The translations under genes and the position numbers were made by a program. DNA of 36,303 nt, taken from a virus. The stretch spans positions 1-36,303 of IMG/VR virus record IMGVR_UViG_3300027730_000074; one strand, given 5' to 3'. Each line of letters starts with the position of its first letter. Position 1 is the stretch's first letter. Below are positions 30,344 to 36,303 of the stretch, in pieces. The notes below the pieces were generated by a model, which ran no database searches, was not told where the DNA came from, and saw only the letters and a program-made list of their open reading frames with translations.

Positions 30344-32044
30344 ATGAAACCATATACAGAACAAAAAAGTGGAAACATAATTAGAAGGACATTTTCGCAT
30401 CTTGTTGAAAGTGAAGAACTGGTATGGCATCGTGATAGTGAAGATAGAATAGTTATTCCTTTAAACGAAAACGATTGGATGGTTCAATTTGATAATGAAT
30501 TACCTAAAAAGTTAAATGTTAATGAAGAGTTTTTCATACCAAAAAATACATTTCATAGAGTTATCAAAGGTTCTGTAGATTTGATGGTTGAAATCATAGA
30601 AACCAAATTTGAAGATGATGAATTAGTTGTTTATGAGGCTATTGAAGAGGGTAAAAAGAAAAAAGGTAAAAAGGATGCTTGTTATCATAAAGTAAGGGCT
30701 AGATATGACGTATGGCCATCAGCTTATGGGTCAGGTTCCTTGGTTCAATGTCGTAAAGTCGGTGCTGCTAATTGGGGAAATAAAACTAATGAAAATAAAG
30801 AAGAATTTCAAAATAAAGCTTTAGAAAAGATAAATAAAGTCGGTGGTTTTAATAATTTACCAGATATAGATAAATTGGCTTTACTTGGCGGAACAAATGA
30901 TGATAAGCTTAAAAAATTAAATTTAGGTAAAATTTTTAAACAAAATGGTGGTACTTTTGGTAAATTGGAAATAAAAGTTAAAGTAAAAAGTGTTAATGAA
31001 CAACCGATTAACCATAAATTTAGTAAAGAATTTGCTGGTGAAGAGGGTTATTTATTTCCTTATATTAATTATACTGATGATAATGAGCCATATGTTACTG
31101 TTAGATTTGATAAGTTTGTTAGTAATTTAAATAGCTTTGGTGGTGGAAATTATGAAGAAAGACCAATAATGTTAGACAATATTTATCCAATTGATTATGA
31201 TGAAATAAAAAGTGAATTTGTTAAATATCAAAATAAAATAGATTTTGAAAGAGATGAATTTAAAAAATCATTTGATGATTTGGAAAATATTGAAGAAAAA
31301 TGGTCTGAAAAATACAAAAGAAGCATAGATTGTAATAATCCAAAAGGATTTAGCCAAAGAGCTCATTGTCAAGGTAGAAAAAAAAGAAATGAATCCATAG
31401 AAGACAGAGAAAAATATTCAAAAGAAATGATTAAAAAAGCGCATGATGCAATTACCAGAAGAAAAGGTAAAAACTATGCGCCAGATGTTCATGAACTACA
31501 AGCTTGGATTGACAATTATTTAAAAATAAACAATATTGAATTAGACGAAGTCAAAAAAACTGACTTTTCAAAAGAAAAAGAACAGGGTCTTCATGGTTGG
31601 TTTTCTAGAAAAGGTGGTGAAGGAAAATCTCAAGGATGGGTTGATTGCAACACATGCAGAAAAGACACTAAGACTGGTAGGAAAAAATGCAAATCTTGCG
31701 GTAGAAAAGATGGTGAAGAAAGAGCTAAGTATCCAGCTTGTAGACCAACTCCATCTGCTTGTGGGACACCTAAAAAGGGTGAAAGCTGGGGTAAAAAAAG
31801 CAACGAAAGCTTGTCAATGTTAGAAAATTTAAGTATCTTTGAACCTAAAAACTATATTAAAAATATTTTAAGAGAATCATTTAATCAAGAAGACACTATG
31901 AGTGAACCAATGACACAACCAGCACCAGTAAAACCTAAAGAGGTTCCAAGTGAGCCGTTTACTGAACCTGTTAAACCAAGTAGAAAAAATAAACCTTTTT
32001 TACCAATGCCTAACGTACAACCAGACCCAAAAGCTGAAAATTAA
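30344..32044 (+). CDS. Multi-domain tagged virion-type protein
   Basis: The product is 566 aa from the ATG at 30344, 1 nt after the preceding stop; an in-frame ATG at 30284 lies inside the previous gene. The N-terminus has a tag-like IIRRTFSHLVES. A cupin-like segment, VNEEFFIPKNTFHRVIKGS, follows. Next is a YHKVRARYDVWPSAYGSG block with LVQCRKVGAANWG. The C-terminal half has SIDCNNPKGFSQRAHCQGRK and a zinc-finger-like DUF5872-type part: GLHGWFSRKGGEGKSQGW, CNTCRKDTKTGRKKCKSCG and KYPACRPTPSACG. Near the end is KNILRES, another LxE site. A structural or packaged function is inferred. Confidence 0.78.
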   Translation: MKPYTEQKSGNIIRRTFSHLVESEELVWHRDSEDRIVIPLNENDWMVQFDNELPKKLNVNEEFFIPKNTFHRVIKGSVDLMVEIIETKFEDDELVVYEAIEEGKKKKGKKDACYHKVRARYDVWPSAYGSGSLVQCRKVGAANWGNKTNENKEEFQNKALEKINKVGGFNNLPDIDKLALLGGTNDDKLKKLNLGKIFKQNGGTFGKLEIKVKVKSVNEQPINHKFSKEFAGEEGYLFPYINYTDDNEPYVTVRFDKFVSNLNSFGGGNYEERPIMLDNIYPIDYDEIKSEFVKYQNKIDFERDEFKKSFDDLENIEEKWSEKYKRSIDCNNPKGFSQRAHCQGRKKRNESIEDREKYSKEMIKKAHDAITRRKGKNYAPDVHELQAWIDNYLKINNIELDEVKKTDFSKEKEQGLHGWFSRKGGEGKSQGWVDCNTCRKDTKTGRKKCKSCGRKDGEERAKYPACRPTPSACGTPKKGESWGKKSNESLSMLENLSIFEPKNYIKNILRESFNQEDTMSEPMTQPAPVKPKEVPSEPFTEPVKPSRKNKPFLPMPNVQPDPKAEN

Positions 32045-32457
32045 TGGCAGATTTGTATCTCATATACGTTAATATGGTTGGCAAGGATTATCAAGGTAAT
32101 TACTTGTTTGAGTTTATATTTTCGGACACAACCAGAAATATTGATGGGGAAGAATGGGACACATTTCCAGCTTCTGGAAGACCACAGGCGCCACACGACT
32201 ATTTCATTAAAAAAGTTGGGCGTTTGGAATCAGAGCTAAAATTGGATGTTGTTCAAAATAGTGATACATTTGCTGTTTGGGATGCTGTTGATGGGGTTAT
32301 TGGATTAGCTTGGGAAAATATAAACGCTTATGATTCATACCCAGATAAAAGACTTTGTTTTAAATTTGGCGAGAAAATAAAAGAAGTCGAAGAAAAATTA
32401 TATGAAAAAGACCTAATATTAAAATATAATCAAAAATATCATGGAGAAACAAAATAG
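32044..32457 (+). CDS. Hypothetical head-module protein
   Basis: The product is 137 aa and acidic. Segments are YLIYVNMVGKDYQGNYLFEF, WDTFPASGRPQAPHDYFIKK and AWDAVDGVIGLAWENINAYD-like stretches. The ATG overlaps the previous stop (TTAATGG; A of TAA is the A of ATG), and the 3' end overlaps the next start by 17 nt. No domain is assigned. Confidence 0.75.
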   Translation: MADLYLIYVNMVGKDYQGNYLFEFIFSDTTRNIDGEEWDTFPASGRPQAPHDYFIKKVGRLESELKLDVVQNSDTFAVWDAVDGVIGLAWENINAYDSYPDKRLCFKFGEKIKEVEEKLYEKDLILKYNQKYHGETK

Positions 32458-33343
32458 AGTAAACGAAGCTGATACGCCAACAATCATGGTACCAAAATCA
32501 GAATTAAAACAAACATTGTCCGATTTAAAAGGGCAAAAAGTAAATATAGTTCCAATTGACAAGAAAATAATGGAAACTGATGGTGTTATTGAACCACAAG
32601 ACCAAGCAACTATTAAGTATTTGTCAAATGTTAAAGATGCTGAAACAGGTGAGATATCACAACCATTTTCAATTGGCGACAAAACATATCAAATGGTTAG
32701 AGCATTAACCCCAGATAACAATGTTATTATGGGTGTTTATTGTTTTGATGATATGGACGATAGAGGAAACAACATTATTCACGATATGCAATATTTTGAA
32801 GAGAATATTGCAAACCCAATGAAGGAAGCCGTAGAAATGTCAAATGAGGTAAAAAAACAAGATTCAACTTTAGGTTTGGGTGAATACAGACATTATATTG
32901 TTAACGAAAAGACTGGTAAGTTCAGAAAATTTAAAACAATAGAGGAGTTGGCTAAGGCGACTATGAATGAAGAAGAAAGATACATGAGTATTAGAGAATT
33001 TAAAAAATATTTTGAAGGTAAAGTTTTTGGTCCCAAAAAACACATGGTTTCTGAAGTGACACCAACTGGTGAAGAGAGTGACGAAGAAATGAATGTAAAA
33101 GCAAAAAAACTTATGGACCTTATTAAAAAAAGAATTCCTTCAAATATCGTAGACACTATTAAAACACCAGTTGCTAAAAGAGAAGTTATTGCGGCATTTG
33201 CTGAAATGATTGGAGTTCCTAGAAATGGGTTGTCACAGTTAATTAGTGGGTTAAAAGACATGTCAAAAGCTAATACACAACAGCCAGTAACTGAGAGCAA
33301 AGTAAAAAGAATTATCAAAGTAAAAGATATTAACAATGAGTAA
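32441..33343 (+). CDS. Putative head/core protein
   Basis: The product is 300 aa. The start MEKQNRVNEADTP has a VNE-Ala site resembling the tags. The middle is beta-rich, with an YQMVRALTPDNNVIMGVYCF segment and DDMDDRGNNIIHDMQYFEEN. The C-terminal third is helical and basic, with GEESDEEMNVKAKKLMDLIK as an acidic entry and QQPVTESKVKRIIKVKD at the end. It overlaps the next gene by 8 nt. The position before TerL suggests a virion or assembly role. No T4 homologue is recognised. Confidence 0.72.
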   Translation: MEKQNRVNEADTPTIMVPKSELKQTLSDLKGQKVNIVPIDKKIMETDGVIEPQDQATIKYLSNVKDAETGEISQPFSIGDKTYQMVRALTPDNNVIMGVYCFDDMDDRGNNIIHDMQYFEENIANPMKEAVEMSNEVKKQDSTLGLGEYRHYIVNEKTGKFRKFKTIEELAKATMNEEERYMSIREFKKYFEGKVFGPKKHMVSEVTPTGEESDEEMNVKAKKLMDLIKKRIPSNIVDTIKTPVAKREVIAAFAEMIGVPRNGLSQLISGLKDMSKANTQQPVTESKVKRIIKVKDINNE

Positions 33344-34607
33344 CTACAGAAAAATAGTTGAGAACGCACTTAAAAGTAACAGCAAACCTAAAACGTTAAA
33401 TGAAAGCGTTTTATATCCAGAAGGTTTGACTGAGAGAATGCATCCAAAACTTGAAGAGGATTTGATGATGAGAAAACATTCTTTGGGTAAACATCCTATT
33501 TTCCCAGAAGGTGACGAATCAATGTTTGAAGAAAAAATAATGGGAGAACGTTTTAAAGAAGTTGCCAATCGTTATAAGAGAGCTCACGATGTTGATGTAA
33601 TAAATAAGGCTGATGTAATGAACGAAATGTTGCCTATGGTTTATGAAACTATGGGTATTGAAGCGAAGCACAAAAAAGCTTTGGAAGAATTGGCTGAGAA
33701 AATGATACGTGAAGAATTTGATATGAGTGAAGATGTTGTTGAAATACACGCTGAATTAACCTCAGAAATAAACATGGTTGGAACCAAAAAGAATCCAAAG
33801 CCTATGGCTGTTGAAGTTGAATTTGCGAACCATGATGAAATGGTTGGCGCAAATGAAGAAGTTTATAAACGTAGGTTTATGAATGCAATGATACAAGGCG
33901 CTGCTAAAAAAACAAATCACATGTACCATATGGTTGATGATGAATTGACTGACTTGGACCCACGTTTACCAAACAAATATTCTAAAATGATGTCAGCAGC
34001 TGACTATATGTATTACATAATGCCAGCTATGGAAAACGGTGTTAACGGTGGTGTTGTTAGAGTTCAATTTCCAACACAATCTAACCCTAAAGCTGTTATT
34101 TATGCACAAGCAATGGTATTCCCAGTGCTTATCCATGAACTAGTTAAAGGTGTTATGGAGCTCATATCAGCACATGGTTTGCCAAAAGATAAAAGAATTG
34201 GTGAATATGTTATAAATAAAGCAGATTTCTTGGCTGCTGAACCATGGGATATGAGACTTGGGCCAGCATTATGGGGTCGTTTCACTTCAATGATTGACTC
34301 AGACGATTTTCATTTAAAACACCAAATTTATTGTGATTTGGCTTCTTTGCCAGTTAGAGAATTTAACCCCAAAATGCGTGAAATTATGGCTGGAACAAAG
34401 GAAGGAAAAAACATAGTAGAAACCATTGTTAAAGAAATAAAAGCTTCTATGCAAGAAGACGAGTTCAATGAAGCAATGGACAAATTGGATAAAACAAATG
34501 AACCACAAACTGAAGAAAAATCAAGTTATAGATTTGATGAATTGTTTGGTGATGATATTGAATCGAATGATACCAAAGAAGGTTATGATTTTGATGAGTT
34601 ATTCTAA
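33336..34607 (+). CDS. Large head-module protein with FDELF tail
   Basis: The product is 423 aa. The N-terminus has YRKIVENALKSNSKPKTLNE followed by SVLYPEG, a tag-like LNE-Ser site. The middle is helical with Met-rich segments (ADVMNEMLPMVYETMG, ADYMYYIMPAMENGVNGGVV). A degenerate HELVKG occurs but lacks the second His of HExxH. The extreme C-terminus repeats a short peptide: YRFDELFGDD and YDFDELF. A terminator follows. A structural or assembly factor is likely; the true equivalent is unknown. Confidence 0.75.
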   Translation: MSNYRKIVENALKSNSKPKTLNESVLYPEGLTERMHPKLEEDLMMRKHSLGKHPIFPEGDESMFEEKIMGERFKEVANRYKRAHDVDVINKADVMNEMLPMVYETMGIEAKHKKALEELAEKMIREEFDMSEDVVEIHAELTSEINMVGTKKNPKPMAVEVEFANHDEMVGANEEVYKRRFMNAMIQGAAKKTNHMYHMVDDELTDLDPRLPNKYSKMMSAADYMYYIMPAMENGVNGGVVRVQFPTQSNPKAVIYAQAMVFPVLIHELVKGVMELISAHGLPKDKRIGEYVINKADFLAAEPWDMRLGPALWGRFTSMIDSDDFHLKHQIYCDLASLPVREFNPKMREIMAGTKEGKNIVETIVKEIKASMQEDEFNEAMDKLDKTNEPQTEEKSSYRFDELFGDDIESNDTKEGYDFDELF

Positions 34608-34609
34608 AT

Positions 34610-34632
34610 AAAGGCCCATTCTGGGCCTTTAT
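34610..34632 (+). terminator. Rho-independent terminator
   Basis: AAAGGCCCA-TTC-TGGGCCTTT, a perfect 9-bp stem. It separates the head genes from TerL. Confidence 0.85.
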
Positions 34633-34642
34633 TCTTTATTGG

Positions 34643-34652
34643 CATATTTATA
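34643..34652 (+). promoter_or_regulatory. ATATTTATA motif, long-gap class
   Basis: CATATTTATA, 11 nt before the TerL ATG and 12 nt after the terminator. Confidence 0.5.
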
Positions 34653-34663
34653 GATAAAATAAT

Positions 34664-36303
34664 ATGCTAAGTAGAGAAGAAATCTTTAAGGAATATGCAA
34701 AGTGTTTAACTAGTCCAATATACGCTATTGAGACTTATTTGGAGACATTTGATAAAACCCAAGAAGGTTTTGTACCATTTAAGTTATTTCCCAGACAAAA
34801 AGAAATCATACACGCATATCAAAAGCATAGATTTAATTTAGTTACAAAACCAAGACAGGCTGGTGTATCTACCACAACAGCTGCTCATATGTCAATTAAA
34901 GTTAGTTTTGCTGACTCTGAAAATCCAGAAGCGGTTCTAATCATTGCGAACAAACAAGAATTGGCGTTTGAATTTTTGGCTAAAATTAAAGATTTTGTTT
35001 CACAATTACCAAGATGGGTTTGGGGAGCTGAATACTATGGTAATCAAAAAAATGAAGAAAAGTCAATATTCCTTACTGACTCTAAAAAAGAAATAAAACT
35101 ACCTAATGGTAGCCGTGTAAAAGCGGTGGCAACATCTAAAGATGCTTTGCGTGGTTTTACACCAACTTATTTAATTATGGATGAAGCAGCATATATTGAT
35201 AATGGTGCTGAGGTATTTGGTGCTGCTCTCACAGCACTTGGTACTGGTGGTCATTGTATATTAATTAGTACACCAAGAGGTATGGATGCTTTATATTACA
35301 AAACATACGACCAAGCTAGAAAAAAGGAAAACAATTTCAATATCATTGAAATGAAATGGTATGAAGACTTGCGCTATAATAAAGATTTACGTTGGACTAA
35401 AGATGAGGTAACAGAACACGAGGTTGAATTTACCTTCGATTCTTACCAAAAAAGAATTTCAGAAGGTTGGAAACCAACATCTTCATGGTATGAAGAAATG
35501 TGTCGTGGTATGAACAATGACGCTAAGATGATTGCTCAAGAATTGGATGTTTCTTTTATTGGTTCTGGTGGAAACGTTATTGATGAACAGTATATCGAAT
35601 ATCAAAATAATTTTAACGTAAAGGAACCGTTGTATACAGCTGGGCCAGATGGTGACATTTGGATTTGGGCGGAACCTCAAGAAGGACATCAGTACATTTT
35701 AGCTTCCGATGTATCTAGAGGTGATGGTGAAGACTCATCTACAATGGTTATATTAGATTTTACAACAATGGAACAAGTGGTTGAATATCAAGGCAAAATT
35801 CAACCAGATTTATTAGCACAAATAATTGAGGAATACGGAGATTTATATAAGGCTTATACAGTTGTTGATGCAACTGGTGGTATGGGTGTTTCTACTATTC
35901 TTAAATTATTAGAGTTTGGTTATAAAAGATTACATTATGATAATCAAAATGGAAAAATTTTGTCAAGTAGGCAAAGAGAGTTAAATAGTTTTAACAAAGA
36001 TAATAAAATACCAGGATTTCATGCAACATCAGTTCGTTTACCAATGGTATCTAATTTGGAATTTAAAATTAGAACAGACGCTGTTAAAATTCGTTCAGTT
36101 AGAATGACGTCTGAAATGAAAACGTTTATTTATAAAAACGGTAGACCAGACCATATGGATGGTTATCATGATGATTTGCTAATGGCTATGGCTATGTGTT
36201 TATGGGTTATTGAACATTCTTTTAAAAATCTAGAAAGATTAGAAAAACAAAATAAAGCGATGTTGAGTAGTTGGGTTGTTGGTTCACCAGCAACAAAGGA
36301 AGA
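34664..36303 (+). CDS. Terminase large subunit (TerL), partial
   Basis: 546 codons are visible and the frame is open at the window's edge, so the 3' end is missing. The ATPase domain has Walker A-like TKPRQAGVST (about 61-70), Walker B YLIMDEAAY (about 169-177) and a coupling motif in ISTPRG. The nuclease domain has LASDVSRGDGEDSS, then VVDATGGMG, and GYHDDLLMAMAM, matching the three-acid RNase H-type site of T4 gp17. It packages DNA into the prohead by ATP hydrolysis and cuts concatemers. No intein interrupts it, although terminases of this kind often carry one. Confidence 0.95.
   Translation, partial: MLSREEIFKEYAKCLTSPIYAIETYLETFDKTQEGFVPFKLFPRQKEIIHAYQKHRFNLVTKPRQAGVSTTTAAHMSIKVSFADSENPEAVLIIANKQELAFEFLAKIKDFVSQLPRWVWGAEYYGNQKNEEKSIFLTDSKKEIKLPNGSRVKAVATSKDALRGFTPTYLIMDEAAYIDNGAEVFGAALTALGTGGHCILISTPRGMDALYYKTYDQARKKENNFNIIEMKWYEDLRYNKDLRWTKDEVTEHEVEFTFDSYQKRISEGWKPTSSWYEEMCRGMNNDAKMIAQELDVSFIGSGGNVIDEQYIEYQNNFNVKEPLYTAGPDGDIWIWAEPQEGHQYILASDVSRGDGEDSSTMVILDFTTMEQVVEYQGKIQPDLLAQIIEEYGDLYKAYTVVDATGGMGVSTILKLLEFGYKRLHYDNQNGKILSSRQRELNSFNKDNKIPGFHATSVRLPMVSNLEFKIRTDAVKIRSVRMTSEMKTFIYKNGRPDHMDGYHDDLLMAMAMCLWVIEHSFKNLERLEKQNKAMLSSWVVGSPATKE

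Noticed and set aside
34125-34145. Metallopeptidase site HELVKG in the 423-aa head protein
   Set aside because: The second His of HExxH is missing (HELVK), so a zinc site is not supported.
26810-34607. Prohead protease, major capsid and portal genes
   Set aside because: I looked for these among the head genes because the tag idea needs a protease, but no product here shows recognisable signatures. They probably lie outside the window.
33336-34607. Portal or small terminase
   Set aside because: Position before TerL fits, but length and sequence features match neither family.
34664-36303. Intein in TerL
   Set aside because: The ATPase and nuclease motifs read through without interruption in the visible 546 codons.
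1-36303. tRNA or rRNA genes
   Set aside because: I saw no cloverleaf-like segment or CCA-ended stem in the short intergenic gaps. A covariance-model scan would be needed to be certain.

Overview
The window is a piece of a large, AT-rich tailed-phage genome of the T4-like (myovirus) kind that infects a member of the Bacteroidota. The phage assignment rests on a large terminase (TerL) that runs off the right edge, a string of structural genes before it, dense packing with start/stop overlaps, and many small unknown genes. The host assignment rests on promoters of the Bacteroidota type (TTG, about 20 nt, TAnnTTTG), usually TACCTTTG, the absence of obvious Shine-Dalgarno sequences, and a phage lipoprotein with a Bacteroidota-style lipobox. 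I saw no tRNA, rRNA, CRISPR array, transposon or integrase.

Layout. 1-228: AT-rich leader with three tandem repeats of about 52 bp. 229-3135 (+): small virion-type genes, a zincin-like metallopeptidase and a PcfJ-like protein. 3162-4996 (-): an unknown protein and a pol-beta-type nucleotidyltransferase. 5103-7289 (+): a GT2 glycosyltransferase translationally coupled to an LpxH-like phosphoesterase, then two unknowns. 7292-8321 (-): overlapping HNH and PD-(D/E)XK nuclease-like genes. 8378-15362 (mostly +): tagged small proteins, a lipoprotein, thioredoxin, an O-heptosyltransferase-like protein, an LRR protein and a YkuK/DUF458 RNase H-like protein. 15461-16646 (+): an ABC-type ATPase and a GNAT acetyltransferase that look like one gene broken by a -1 frameshift. 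16643-22644 (-): large tagged virion-type proteins, a GNAT-peptidase fusion, and a ClpC-like AAA+ unfoldase encoded as two genes. 22741-26709 (+): small nucleotide-metabolism/early-type genes including thymidylate synthase. 26810-36303 (+): head/packaging module ending in TerL.

Most notable. (1) The ClpC-like ATPase is cut inside its first Walker A motif by what reads as a naturally split intein. A 30-residue N-intein (Cys1) ends one gene and a 134-residue C-intein (ending His-Asn, followed by Thr) begins the next, and joining the flanks restores GEPGVGK-TSIVEG. (2) At least a dozen proteins carry short terminal or internal peptides with an (L/I/V)xE signature, resembling T4 capsid-targeting sequences cut by the prohead protease. 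They may mark proteins packaged in the head and delivered with the DNA. (3) Two genes continue in the -1 frame across homopolymers (A10 in a head gene, T9 in the ATPase-GNAT gene), through slippage, mutation or homopolymer miscalls. (4) A strand-oriented motif, (G/T)ATATTTATA, precedes many transcription units, often right after a terminator, at either 3-4 nt or 11-35 nt from the ATG. This suggests a phage-specific late promoter with both leaderless and leadered transcripts.

Terminators (GC stem plus T-run) and the two promoter types together give a readable transcription map. Host-type promoters serve a subset of genes (PcfJ-like, lipoprotein, clpC, the 22741 cluster). The ATATTTATA motif serves virion and head genes.
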